From contig CM060920.1 in NCBI GenBank assembly GCA_030737875.1, positions 481,708,861 through 481,772,860 on the forward strand: a stretch of 64,000 nt of DNA. Reading direction: 5' to 3'. A program made the translations under genes and the position numbers. Source of the DNA: Allium sativum (lineage: Eukaryota; Streptophyta; Magnoliopsida; Asparagales; Amaryllidaceae). Each line of letters opens with the position of its first letter. Positions within the stretch are counted from its first letter, which is position 1. The notes under the pieces were generated by a model that had not been told where the DNA came from, ran no database searches, and saw nothing but the letters and a program-made list of their open reading frames with translations. Below, in pieces: positions 23,025-34,136 of this stretch.

Positions 23025-25098
23025 GGATGTTCGGAGTTTCCTTGAGTTGGCGGGATATTATCGTCGGTTTATCAAGGATTTCGCCAAGATAGCTGCACCA
23101 TTAACAGGATTGACGAAGAAGAATCAAGTGTTCACATGGGATGCAAACTATGAGCATGCTTTTGGAGTCCTGAAAGAGAGACTAACAAGTGCTCCTGTTT
23201 TGACCATTCCAAGTAGGAATGAAGAGACGGTGGTATAAACTGATGCATGAGGTACTGGACCTGGAGCAGTGCTGATGCAGAAGGGTAGAGTTGTGGCCTA
23301 CGCAAGTCGGCAGCTGAAGCCGCATGAAAGGAATTATCCGACTTATGATTTAGTGTTGGCATCGATCGTTTTTGCTCTGAAGATGTGAAGACATTACCTG
23401 TTGGGAGTTCGATTCGAGTTGTTTACGTATCACAAGTCGTTGAAGTATCTTTTATCCCAAAAGGATTTGAATCTTCGGCAACAACGGTGGTTAGAGTTTC
23501 TGGTATTGTATGATTTTGGTATAGCTTATACTCCTGGTAAAGGTAACGCAGTGGCGTATGAGTTGAGTCAAAGACACGCAAGTTTGGGAGCAATGTTTTC
23601 AGAATGAAAGCACCTCAAGTACTTTGCAAGATTTGATTTCAGGCCTTGGTGTGAGTTAGAGTCTGAAATGTTGGCAAGCTTATCGATAAGACCCACTCTC
23701 ATCAAAAGGATTGGCGAAAACCAAAAGCATGATGCAAAGCTTGTCGAGATTATCCATAGGTTGGAACAAGAGTGTAAAGTGTTCGAGGTCGATTGAGAGG
23801 GTTGGCTTTGAAAGAAAGGACGAATAGTTTTTCCTAATATTGATGGATTGAGAGATGAGGTTATGAGGTATTGTCATCACTCAAAGTTGACGATTCATCC
23901 TTGTGGTGATAAGATGTATCAGGACATGAAGCGAGCTTACTACTGGGAATGGATGAAGAGAGATGTTGGAAAATATATTTCCAAGTGCATGAACTGTCAG
24001 TTGGTGAAAGCTGAAGAGAAGACGCCGAGAGGATTGCTTTATCCATTGGAAGTTCCTACGTGGAAGTGGGAGCAGATATCGATGGACTACCTAGAACCAG
24101 GGAAGGAAACAGAGGAATTTGGGTCATAGTGGATCGCTTGACCAAAAGTGTGAGGTTTATTCCTATCGGATCGACTAGGACAACATCAAAAGTGGCCGAG
24201 CTTTATATAAAATGGATAGTTCGATTCAATGGTATCACGAAGAGCATAGTGAGAGATCGAGATCCATTATTTACAAGTGGATTTTGGAAGTGTTTACAAG
24301 AGACTTTGAGAACCGAGTTGAGTTTGAGGATGGCTTATCATCCCCAAACAGATGGTCAAACTGAGAGGATCAACCGAGTTTTGGAAGATCTCCTTAGAGA
24401 TTATGTATTGGACTTCGGAGGATCATGGAAAGACCATTGCACTTAGTAGAGTTTGCGTATAACAACAACTACCAGACGAGCATTGGGATGGCACCATACG
24501 AGGCGTTGTATGGTATACAGTGTAATTCTCTGGCATGTTGGTTAGAAACTGAAAATAAGTTTATGCTTGGGCCAGAGATGATAAGAGAGACATCAGACTG
24601 TATCGATATCGTTTGGCAATGAAGAAAGGCTAAGATTGTTAGAAGAGTTATGCCGATAAGTGTCGAAAAGACTTGGAGTTCGACTTTGGAGACATGGTTT
24701 TCATGAAGATTTTGCCGTTGAAGCATATTTTCTGGTTCCGAAGTGCGCTGGACTGTTTTCGATAGTCGACCAGATTCGAAAGCCCACATATAGATTGGAT
24801 TTACCCGAGAAATGTCGAGTGTGCACAATATTTTCCATGTGTCATTTCTATGGAAGCATGTGCATGATTCGAATGTGGTGGTATTTTCGGAATAGTACAA
24901 AGACCTAAAAGTCGAGACTGTAGTTGCGAGATCTCGTAAGCTGCTTCACGTTGTGGTAAATGACACAAAGCAACTTAGGAGGTAAACGGTTAAGCTAGTC
25001 AAGGTGTAATGAAGTAATGATGATGATGATTATACGAGGGAACGGAAGAGAGTATAAAGATGATCCATCCAGAACTCTTCGTTTGTATGACCCATTAA
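23020..25098 (+). pseudogene. RNase H, integrase and C-terminal tail of element A (broken)
   Basis: This continues the RT of 7411-9035 after the LARD: GYYRRFIKDFAKIAAPLT (about 23050), then the RNase H region, where the expected TDACG motif is damaged by stops. The integrase zinc-binding HHCC region (HHSKLTIHP ... CMNCQLVK) is at about 23876-24010. The core has the first acidic residue in WVIVDRLTKS, the second in RDRDPLF (SDRDPLF in element B) and the Glu in TDGQTERINR (about 24350). The tail resembles the GPF/chromodomain end of Tekay elements but is frameshifted. Stops near 23235, 23385, 23793, 24127 and 24444 and several frame changes show it is inactive. Confidence 0.85.
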
Positions 25099-25301
25099 TG
25101 TCGTGTCACCATACATCATTATAACCTGTATTATTCGTTACAATTCCACGTGCTAGGTTAAGGCTATGGATGCATGGCTTGATAGATGTTAGTTTGGATG
25201 GTAAATTGGCTGCTTGTGGATGATAGGCATAAAAAATTGTTTTTGTTGCTTGTGTTAGCTTGGAATTTCGGGGGTGAAATTCCAAGGGGGGAAGGGGAGA
25301 A
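25099..25301 (+). other. 3' untranslated internal tail and PPT of element A
   Basis: This is non-coding sequence after the pol remnant. It contains TTTCGGGGGTGAAATT and ends in the purine tract AAGGGGGGAAGGGGAGAA (25284-25301) next to the LTR start. The tract is longer and more G-rich than in element B. Confidence 0.8.
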
Positions 25302-26812
25302 TGTAACGACCCACATTTTACGTATCGGAGGATCCTAAAATACTTTTATTTAATTCCATGAGGGGTAGATCATTCTCATATTTTGATATGCTGGTTATGA
25401 GGATGTTTGACATATCCAAACTTCTACCAATTTTATTTGGGACCATTTTATCCATGTCAATTTTGTATAGGGCATAATTTTTGACTGGGATCGAATCAGG
25501 TGCTAAGATCGATTTCATTGGAAAAAAATGATGTTTGCAATTTTGTAGAGTGGTCAAATTAAATATTTGGTTCATCAGTTTGGGAGGAATCGCTGTTTTA
25601 GTGCTACACAATTTCTGGACAGACTAATTAGTCACTTGTGGGCTGATAGTGAGGCCGATTAAGGCTCGGGGATGTTGGCTATAAATAGAGGGGTAGAGGC
25701 AAAGAGAATTATTTAGTTCTTTATTTCTCTATTTGGTTGGGGTTTGAGATTCTCCCTGCTCCAATCAAATACCTCTCCACTCCTTTAAATTCATAGATCT
25801 AGATTAGTAGACTGAAGATCAACATCGAAGAAAGGTAGATCACATCAAAGTGATTGATTCGAATATCATTCTTCGCTGTCCGGATTTGTAGATCATCATT
25901 TTAGAGCTAATTTGTGGATTTAGTGAGTGATAAACATCTCTCACACGGATTCAATCAAGTATATGGGTTGTTTGACCTTATTTTTCATTATTTCAAGTTG
26001 TTTTCACCTAGATCTACATCATGGTGAGTATATTTTCATTTGAATCACCACAAGATCTAATCTAGTAATATTATAATAGTTAAATTTAATGTGTTTATGC
26101 AAGATAGATCCATTTATTGGTTCATTCATTGTTTTATCATGGTTTTGGTGAATTCTATATGGTTAAGTGATGAATTTTAGTATATAAATGATCATTTGAT
26201 TTCGGTTTAATTTTATTATTAATCGTTTAATCGAAATTAGATGATCTGATTATGTTGAGTGCATAAACTTTATTGTTGGTAATGGAATATATTTGATTTA
26301 TCGAGTGTTGATGGATCGGTCAAAGTTTTGGAGTTGGTTCAATCACGATTTGGCCATGGATCGGTTAGCAAATTCATGGATTGGATCAGTGAAGGGTAGA
26401 GCATAGGAGAATAGCTGATCAAGTAAGAGTATTCATGAGGATCGGATGAATCTCCTTGGATCACACAACGGTGGATCCACAACGTTTCAGAAACGCTGTG
26501 GAAAAGCATGGATCGGGCAGATTTCAAAAATATGTGATCGACATGAAATTTAAGTGGATCGGCAAAGGAGTTACATGGTGGATTGGTCAGGGATTTTAGA
26601 TGGATCGGGCAAGTTATTTTATAGCGTTTTAAAAGCGATGTGGATATGGCACGGATTGATCAAGGATCTGGCATGGATCGGGCAAGGATCTAGCATGGAT
26701 CGGGCAAGGATCTAGCATGGATCGACACTAGAAAACTGAGTGGATCGGGCGTGTGAAGATCCATGAATCGGTACAGCAGTTTTAATGGACCACAACATTT
26801 CATAAACACTTT
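25302..26812 (+). repeat. 3' LTR of element A, truncated at its right end
   Basis: It begins TGTAACGACCCACATTTTACG, matching the starts of both element B LTRs (39400 and 46529). It carries TATAAATAG at 25680 and a degenerate array of ATGGATCGGGCAAGGATC-type units at about 26650-26750, the counterpart of the 16-bp array in element B. The match to the family stops near 26812, where the Tat element begins. The rest of this LTR should lie beyond the window on the far side of the Tat element. Confidence 0.8.
25680..25688 (+). promoter_or_regulatory. TATA box of the element A LTR
   Basis: TATAAATAG, about 380 bp into the LTR, is followed by a purine-rich GGGGTAGAGGCAAAGAG leader. It is at the same place as the TATA boxes of element B. 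Confidence 0.65.
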
Positions 26813-27580
26813 TGTTGATGGCAAAATATGTCATAAACATCCAAGATTCTTAGTTACTTAATAATTATAGTTTCGCGTGGAAATGCAAGTGCTGGAAGTT
26901 GTAAATAACACAAGATATTATAATGGTTCGGTCCCATGAGGGGCCTTCGTCCACTAAAAGAGTCGCTGGAATATTATTGATAACAAGGAGTTACAAGCTT
27001 GAGACTATCCCGTCACATACTTTGACATACATTTCTAAGTAATATGAGGTCATAATTGCCATATACAAATATTAGGAAAAATACACTTTTGCCCTTCTTC
27101 TTCCTCAAAGCATGGATGCCATTAAAGAGATCACTTGGAGCTCTCAAGAGATGTGAAATCAACTAAATTCCAACCCCTTTTAATTGTGAGATTGTGGGTT
27201 ATTTATAGTGGAGTGGTTAGGTGGGAGTAGGTAGTAGGGGACCACATCAGGAATCTCGGATCCCGTAGTGCAGGCTACCAAAAGCTCGGACCCCTCATGT
27301 TCATTCCCTAGAAACTCGTACCCCTTAGTGTGGTACAAAATTCGTACCACGAGGGGTATGAGTGATGCTGGTTTGAGTTTGGCAAAGTCGAGGTTAGCAA
27401 GTCTCGAGGTGTCTTCAGGGTCTAGGCATTGGTTTGGCAATGTTTTAAGGAGTGGTAAGGTTCCTATCTGCGCGACCTCTTCTCGGCTTGTTTCCTTAAC
27501 TCCTTGGGGACACTCCCGGCTTTAACATCACGTGATATGTTGAGTCTAGCGCGTCTTCCGTACTTTTGGGAACCGAAACA
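26813..27580 (-). repeat. Probable 3' LTR of the Tat element, about 770 bp
   Basis: On plus it runs from TGTTGATGGC (26813) to AACCGAAACA (27580), giving TGTT-type ends in both directions. A purine tract on the minus strand (CTTTGGGGGGAAAATA, plus about 27594-27609) lies just beyond. The 14-20 bp gap between tract and LTR is unusual, so the inner boundary may be off by that much. The segment includes GGTTCGGTCCC and FASTA-visible TACCCC/GGGGTA words shared with the adjoining repeat region. Confidence 0.5.
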
Positions 27581-27599
27581 AAAGGCCGATTAATATTTT

Positions 27600-29160
27600 C
27601 CCCCCAAAGTACATCTTGTCTTGAGATGATGTGCTTTGCGTTGGTTAAGGTGATCGCTGGATCGTCAATTTTCCTGTAAACTCATGAAAATAAGTATAAG
27701 TAGTCAAGCCCGTTTACTTAGAATTGTAAACGGGTTGTCATCGGTATGGCATCACGCTACGTTGTTGCACACGTAGGCCGTATTGAATCTGTATCTGTGT
27801 AATTAGTAGTTTTATGTGTGCACATACGCGTACGGAGATATGCGCGCTCATACAATCATGTATTTATTATTTTTATTTCTTTTTTTCATATATCATACCC
27901 CGCTTTGGGTACGAAAACTTCGTACCCTAAACGAGAATACAAGATTTCGTACTCCGGTGGGGTAGGAAATTTCATACCCACTAGAGTACGAAGATTCATG
28001 CTCAACTTAGGAACATGCAGGTTCGGTGACTTGACCCTCTTTTCCTCCTATAAATAAGATCCCTCACTCCCATTTTCTCCCTTCTTCTTGTTTTTGCTTT
28101 TACCGCCATTGGATTCGAGCTTCCGGACCCTATAACTCGACGCACTTGAATGCTTAACTTGATAATAAGTAGGACGAGGAGCGTTCGAGCTTGATGATCG
28201 CGTGGGGACTCGGGTTCAAGCTTAGAGTTGGGCCCCACTATCGAGCTCCACCTTCGGATCTCAAATCGAACTCGAGTCCGACGTGGGGTTCTTAGGCATG
28301 GATGGGTAGGAGAAAGTGGCAGGGAGTCGAGCATCAAGCGGAGGAGGCGAGGGAAAAAGGTGTTTCAGGGAGAGTTGTGAGATGCGTCCGAGGTTAGTTC
28401 GTACCCCGTTGAAGGGTACGAAAACTCGAACTCCCCTGGGGTATGAAACTTCGTACCCCTCGAGGGGTACGAGTTTTCGTACTCCTCGACTGGGGTACGA
28501 ATGCTTGTACTTCCCTGGGGTATGAAACTTCGTACCCCTCGAGGGGTACGAGTTTTCGTACTCCACAATTGGGGTATGAATGTTCGTACTTCCTCGGGGT
28601 ACGAAACTTCGTACCCTCTTAAGGGGTATGATTTCTTGTATCCCCTGTTGGGGATACGAGTGTTTTGTACCTCTTAAGGGGTACAAGATTTACGAGGCCT
28701 CGAGCGTCTCGATTCCTCTTTGACTTCACTTTTCCCTTTCAACTTGGGGCTTGGCTTTCAAATGTCTCGCCTTTAGGTCCACGTGGCTTTTGTGAGTTAA
28801 ACGATTGGGTCGGAATTCATGCTCAATGCTTGCGGAATCGGTGATTCAACCTAACACATAGGATTTAGAGCATATACACTTGGACTATGATGGAACTTAT
28901 AGAACGGTTGGCCCTATTCCTTAGGTTTCGATCGTAGTGTAGCCGCGATTTTCCATGAACCTGAGAGATATGGTTGACTACGTCAATGATTACGGCCTCC
29001 GGGACTCGTAGTTGTCGTCGTGTCTTAAGTCATTAACTCATAAACTGCATTATTATGACATTGCACCGCACTGCACGCACCTATTAGTTTGCACCAACAT
29101 GAGGGGTAAAGGTTACTCAACTACGATATCTAATGCTAGTGTGTTAAAGTATAACTTGCA
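27600..29160 (-). other. 3' untranslated region of the Tat element, repeat-rich
   Basis: This is non-coding sequence between the putative 3' LTR and the antisense ORF start at 29161. It contains scattered near-palindromic words of the type CGTACCCC/GGGGTACG at about 27890-27990 and the dense array at 28392-28690. The frames across the array are repeat translations rich in S-Y-P and should not be taken as genes. The remainder (28700-29160) shows no feature I recognise. Confidence 0.6.
28392..28690. repeat. 79-bp tandem repeat of near-palindromic GGGGTACGAA units
   Basis: GGGGTATGAAACTTCGTACC or its variant starts at 28438, 28517 and 28596, a period of 79 bp. Each unit is made of about three sub-units of 26 bp that alternate GGGGTACGA with TCGTACCCC, so every sub-unit is close to its own reverse complement. 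Further single units occur at 27300-27360 and 27890-27990. Confidence 0.85.
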
Positions 29161-29584
29161 ATGAAGACAAGATATACGACAGAGCAGACTTTGGAAGCTG
29201 AGACTTATTTGTCTTCATCGCATAATTCCGGCTCAATTAGCAATGCTAGCTCAACGGGTAGCGAGCTTTAGACTTCCGGGAGGTCCACTCCTTCTTAGAC
29301 GATAAGTTTGCCAGAAGCGCCAAATCGCGGGGAGCAGCTAGAAGGACAACTTTCCACGGTTGTGCACGAGGAGGTAGAGAATGTAGATATTGTTGAGGGA
29401 GGTGCGCTGGTGGTGCCGGTTGCGTTAGCGGACGCGGTTATCCTTGAAAATCCGCCGATTCAGTGCCATCTCATATGGATGCGATGGCGGTAAGGTGCAT
29501 GGCCTTGTGGTCTCATATTCCCGAAGGAGAGGCTGTCTCGCCAGGAGACGATGGTAGGGCCCACGCTCCTCCGGAGGGGTATAC
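29161..29584 (+). pseudogene. Antisense ORF of the Tat element, segment 1 (N-terminus)
   Basis: The likely start is ATG at 29161 (M-K-T-R-Y-T-T-E-Q). The frame stays readable to about 29493 apart from stops at about 29269 and 29299, with an acidic stretch VVHEEVENVDIVEGG. A frameshift follows, after which PEGEAVSPGDDGRAHAPPEG leads to the break. The last five bases are the TATAC target site of the inserted gag-only element, and codons resume at 37571 (GYTAWNRQ across the junction). This segment has no recognised domain of its own. Confidence 0.65.
29580..29584. repeat. Target-site duplication TATAC (left)
   Basis: TATAC directly precedes TGTAACACCCCACC. The partner is at 37571-37575. Confidence 0.95.
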
Positions 29585-30850
29585 TGTAACACCCCACCTC
29601 CGTTAGGTTCACTCACAAAGGGAATGCACTAGTTTTGGAGGAGCATTATCAAGGTAAACAAACACAGAAATATTACAAGACAGTACATAGATAAAACAAC
29701 GGAAGAATCAAAAGATAAATTTCATTACTTTCAAAAAAGAGTCAAAACCTTTTACATCAAATAGCCAAGATCATTATTTTCCATTACAACAAATTCTGTC
29801 TTGCATAAATAAAGAAGCATAAACTTAAAACATCAAAAGTAGCTTAATTCCACAAAGGTAGCAGAAATGCAGCCATATCATAGCGCAAGATCAAACCGTA
29901 CATGAGATGAGCCGAAAGCAAGCAAAATCCAAGCTAAGTGCTAGAGTTTCCTCCCTGAGAACCTGAGGGGGAAACAAAGGAAAAGAGGCGAAGGAAAACG
30001 GGTCAGTCATAAAGACTGGTAAGTCCAAGTGACTTTCAGCATAAAAACAGGTAAAAGTAACATGACATGTATAAACTGAAAGTTAACATAAGGATGATGA
30101 CAAGATGGGCAAGATAGACTAAGATAACATGATAAATCAAGTATAAATCAAGTATAGCATCACATATTCAAGGTTCGCTGCATCAACTGTGCTAGAATCC
30201 CAAACCCATGTCTTATATTAATCATGAAATGATTCCTTGGCCCAATATCATGAAACGACCCATTACTAGGTCCAACGAAATGATCCACTAGTCGTTCGGC
30301 TCCTTACAAGTTCTAGCTCGTCATGTGTCTGTGTCATACGGCCCAATCACGAATGTAGTCACCTGTGCTAGGTCCACCATAGGGTGTATCAAGCTCTAGG
30401 GTGCCAACCACCGACACGAATCAAGAATGCACAGATAAACCTACTGATGCCCAATGTCTGCTTTTTCAACTCCGGACCACGTGCAAGACCATAGCCCGCC
30501 TGAACCTACGCTGGCGCACCAACACAGCCATCGTTTTGGTCACTTACAATCAGCCCAGTAATCGTGCCCCACCCTGCCTAGTCCCAGGGTACCATGATAC
30601 ATCTAGTGGGTTACTGCTGAAATGGACCGCGTAACTAGGGTTTCCGTCCAATAGGTTAAGTGTTGTCATTTAAATTCGTGACTTAACCCCTGTCAATCAA
30701 GCATGTCAAGTTGGTTAAGTGTTGTCATTCAAGTTCGTGACTTAACCCACCTACGAATCATGTATCAAGTTGGTTAAGTGTTGTCTTTCATGTTCATGAC
30801 TTAACCCTATCATGTGGCATTAATTCATTAATGCACCCCAACCTCTCACA

Positions 30851-31033
30851 TCAGACCTGTTGTTGTGGTCACTGGATATGCCGGGCGGTTCCGAGCAGAA
30901 GTACACCACAACTCAGTCTGACCTCGGGTTTTCAGGTGCGATATGACCAACTACCCACATTAGATCCTATTGTTTGTAGTAACTGGATTTGCCGGGCGGT
31001 TCCGGGCAGAATTACACTGCAAACTCGACCCAA
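30851..31033 (-). other. Paired hairpin modules (copies C5 and C6)
   Basis: C5 has outer stem TCAGAC (30851-30856) with GTCTGA (30916-30921) and inner stem TTGTGGT (30863-30869) with ACCACAA (30905-30911). C6 has outer arms TTAGATC (30960-30966) and GACCCAA (31027-31033), which pair with two G-U type positions on one strand, and inner stem GTTTGTAGT (30972-30980) with ACTGCAAAC (31016-31024), one wobble. The shared apex is GGATATGCCGGGCGGTTCCG or a close variant. Confidence 0.8.
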
Positions 31034-32537
31034 CCTCGAGTTGGCCATTTTCAAGTTCATTCTAGTGTCGTGTCCATGTTCAAAATTCATGTCAAAATCG
31101 TGTCAAGTTTCAAGGCAAGTTTCATTGTCAAGTTTCCTAACCATTTTTCCCAACGTTACCCCGTCTAAATATTAGGCTAACAATCTTAGCCTAATTTTCC
31201 ATCCGCATGATTTTTGGCATATAATATTAGGCTAAAACTTAGCCTAATTTAACGCACACAAGATTTGCATAAAGAATTCATTAACATGACATAGGTGTAA
31301 ACTTGGCATTCTTGGCACTGTCAATATGAACTCCATAGGTTTGTACTTGCAAAACAATCAACATGAATATCATAGGTGTGATCTTGCAACGTAGACTAGA
31401 TCAATCATACATATATGTGAATTTGCAACGTAGACTAAATCAACTTACATATATGTGAACTTGCAAATCAATCACGAGCATATGAATAAGTGTGAACTTG
31501 AAATATGACATAGGTTTAACATATACACATAAACATGTAGATCTAACATGTGGTCACATATGTGATATGATTTCACAACCTAAAACTTGCATAACATGAC
31601 AAACTACACAACTTGTCATAACGGGTTATACTCCAAGTTCATATACATATGAATAGACTTATTCATTAATTCCCAATTCAACATGATGATAGAATAGAAC
31701 CACAAGCATAGATCAACATAATAAACATTGCTCTATTATCGATTTATTTCCAAGGCATGACCTAACTGAATAAATTGATTAAAACATCACAGGCATAACA
31801 TTATGAACATGAAAAGGTTTAAATAATAATCTAGATTCAAGAAAACGGATAGATCTAACTTAAATAGAAAAATCCCCAAAATCGAGACAAATAAAGAAAA
31901 TAGGTCTGAATAGAAAATCAAGCTTAGATCCAATTTCATAGTCATAATTCTAGTTAATAACCCCATGATCAGGAATCTTAGGTGATTAGCCACAATTGTC
32001 CTTATCATAGTCATAGGCAATAGTCTTATGTTCACAGTCATAGGCATAGTCTTATGTTCACAGTAATAGGCATAGGCATAGTCTTATGTTCACAGTCATA
32101 GGCATAGGCATAGTCTTATGTCATTAACAATAGTTTCAACGTCATAGGCAATATTCCCCATAGTCAAGATCCAAGAAGAAAACAAGAATAGACATGAATC
32201 ATACATAAATCAATTCCAATTTATAACATGCCCATATTAAGTTTATAGTTTTTATCTAAAAGTAACTGGAACTTACAGATCGTGGTCTAAGAAATTTAGA
32301 TGCAGAAGTCAAGTCTAGAAATTGGTCGTTGAATTGCTGAATCGTTGAATCTTGATTTGATTGTAGAAGCAAATCCCCAAATATGCAATTCCTAGCCGTT
32401 GTCTTCAAGGAATAATCTTCACGTTTTAATTTAATTTAATTTAATTTAGAGGAAGAGGAAGAAGCCATGATCATCAAGAGTTTGAGCAGCATAAGGTTAG
32501 AGAAGAATGGTGTAAAGAGAATGAGGCTAGGAGGCTG

Positions 32538-32545
32538 TTTATATA
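32538..32545 (-). promoter_or_regulatory. TATA box of the left LTR
   Basis: Minus strand CCTATATAAACAGCC lies about 450 bp from the LTR start. An identical copy is at 37077-37084 in the right LTR. Confidence 0.6.
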
Positions 32546-32992
32546 GGGTTTCAAACTAATTAGAGCCATCGATGAAGCTAGAGTTAATCAAGGCCATCCA
32601 TCTCAAGAGAAGCCAATCAGAAAGTGACAAGTCAGCCCTAGTGACACACCAGAGCTCAGAAATTCGACCAAAACCCGACCAGGCCAGCCAGGGCCTAACC
32701 AAGCAGGTTTCTGCTTGGCCTGCGCACCTGCCAAGTGCGCCAGTGCAAAATTGCATGGGCGCACTTCCCAAGTGCACCATTGCATTCTGGCCCGTTTCTG
32801 GTTTTTCTGCCTAACTTCGTTCATCCGTATCTTCTTCGTACAGTATCCGTTTTACGCAAACTCAGACTCTATCTCAAGCAGAATTCTGAGACGAACGCAA
32901 TGGCGTAACCTGTTTCCCTTGATTCTTATTTTAAAATTTAATTATACCTTGATTTATGGTTTTAACACGTTATTAAAATTCAGGTTGTTACA

Positions 32993-33005
32993 TTCTCCCC
33001 TCCTT
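32993..33005 (-). other. Polypurine tract of the gag-only element
   Basis: On the minus strand AAGGAGGGGAGAA directly precedes the LTR. The upstream signature (TTTCGAGTATGAAATC) matches that of 2540-2562. Confidence 0.85.
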
Positions 33006-33559
33006 AAAGGATTTCATACTCGAAATCTTCAAGGTAAGAAGAATGCATCCTATCATCCAATCAACCATCTACTCAAACATCATCCACAAGCAACCATTGT
33101 CCTTAAAAGATTTCTAATGCTATATGAACATATGCAGAAAGTGTGTGTATATTTTCCTTATCTAATGCAAATGTTCAGGCCTGATTGATCTTCTTAATGC
33201 AAAATATGTTTAGTGCCATGAATCCAACATGTATGCAAATAGTCCTAGTTACATAAACACTATATGTGTGCATAAACATCCATCCATATGCAACATTCAC
33301 ATGATAACACATTCAATTTCATCCATAAACAAGTATAAACACTCATGCATATGCAATATGAAAATGTGTCTGAGCCGATCTAGTGCCTAATGTGTGCTAT
33401 GCAACCACGAGCAACCACTTGCAACCATTTGCAAACATCAACCATAACATGTTTCAATCACATGTTTACATCCAAAATGGTTCTACCTAAGGTTCTCAAG
33501 ATAGGATGGAGAAGATAAGCAAGATAAAACAAAGCATCTAGGAGAAGAAGTTAAAGATG

Positions 33560-33830
33560 TACCCCTAGAAGGTCCTGCTTGTGGGCCTTGCCCTTGCTTC
33601 TTAGGGCAGTTCTTGCTGATATGTCTAGTTTCACCACACTGAAAGCATGCTCCCATCTTCATCTTCTTCTTTCTACAATCTTGGGCTATATGCCCCTCAA
33701 TACCGCAGAAGTGGCAATTTCTTTTCTCACGTGTCTTGTTATCCTTATTGTTGTTGTTGTTGTTGTTCTTGCCTCCTTTCTTGGAGTCTTTCTTCTCGTT
33801 CTGAGACTCATCCGCCTTAACTTATCACTC
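33560..33830 (-). pseudogene. gag C-terminal fragment with two CCHC zinc knuckles
   Basis: Read on the minus strand, a Lys/Asn-rich segment (with a run of seven Asn) leads to CHFCGIEGHIAQDC and, after a basic linker, CFQCGETRHISKNC. Both follow C-x2-C-x4-H-x4-C, the nucleic-acid-binding knuckle of retroelement Gag. The frame then ends shortly after QGQGPQAGPSRG, with no protease following. The capsid half of gag is missing: only about 290 bp separate this piece from the PBS. Upstream of the Lys-rich part the frame meets stops (near 33830). Whether a spliced or shortened Gag is made cannot be told from this copy. Confidence 0.85.
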
Positions 33831-34122
33831 ATACCTTCCCTATGTAACATGTTAACAAGCCTCACGGAAACTATCTCCACCGTACGGAAAACCCTCTACG
33901 AAGCTAGAAAGAAGATTAGCCGTAGGTAAAAACTACCGCGACTACAGATGGAGAAACGAAAGGAAAAGAGATTCAAACAAGGAAACAAAGGATAGTGCTA
34001 ATGGATTTTGGGGAATAGCCTTTAAATAAAATAAGACTTTTCTTGAAAAATGCTTCTTTGTAAACGGTTTTGAAAATAATTTCAGAAGGCTTTAAAAACT
34101 TTTTTCCAGTCTGGTACCTTCT

Positions 34123-34134
34123 GCTCTGATACCA
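34123..34134 (-). other. Primer-binding site, initiator Met tRNA type
   Basis: Minus strand TGGTATCAGAGC lies two bases from the end of the right LTR (34137), directly comparable with the PBS of the LARD and of element B. Confidence 0.9.
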
Positions 34135-34136
34135 AA

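Larger units (their letters stand above)
7411..26812 (+). mobile_element. Element A: 5'-truncated, decayed Ty3/gypsy chromovirus split by a LARD
   Basis: From 7411 the sequence matches element B (39400-52134) from late gag onward. It keeps gag tail, protease, RT, RNase H, integrase and a chromodomain-like tail in the Tekay/Del order, then the PPT and the first 1.5 kb of a 3' LTR. The 5' LTR and N-terminal gag are missing. A 13,984-bp insertion (9036-23019) interrupts the RT-RNase H junction, and the reading frame resumes exactly after the GTAAC duplication. The 3' LTR is cut at about 26812 by the Tat element. Many stops and several frameshifts show that it is long inactive. Confidence 0.85.
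29585..32992 (-). repeat. Left LTR (3' LTR in element sense), 3408 bp
   Basis: The ends are TGTAACACCCC and GGTTGTTACA. Landmarks include paired hairpins at 30851-31033, tandem ATAGGCATAGTCTTATGTTC units at about 32000-32130, a TATA box on minus at 32538-32545, and a short CAAGTGCGCCAGTGC minisatellite at about 32725-32785. Confidence 0.92.

Noticed and set aside
28261..28686. 141-codon minus-strand frame rich in S-Y-P-R-G
   Set aside because: It is a translation of the 79-bp GTAC array; similar frames exist in other phases on both strands.
33686..33880. 64-codon minus-strand frame with a Thr/Arg-rich run
   Set aside because: It is an off-frame reading of the Asn-rich gag segment that precedes the zinc knuckles.
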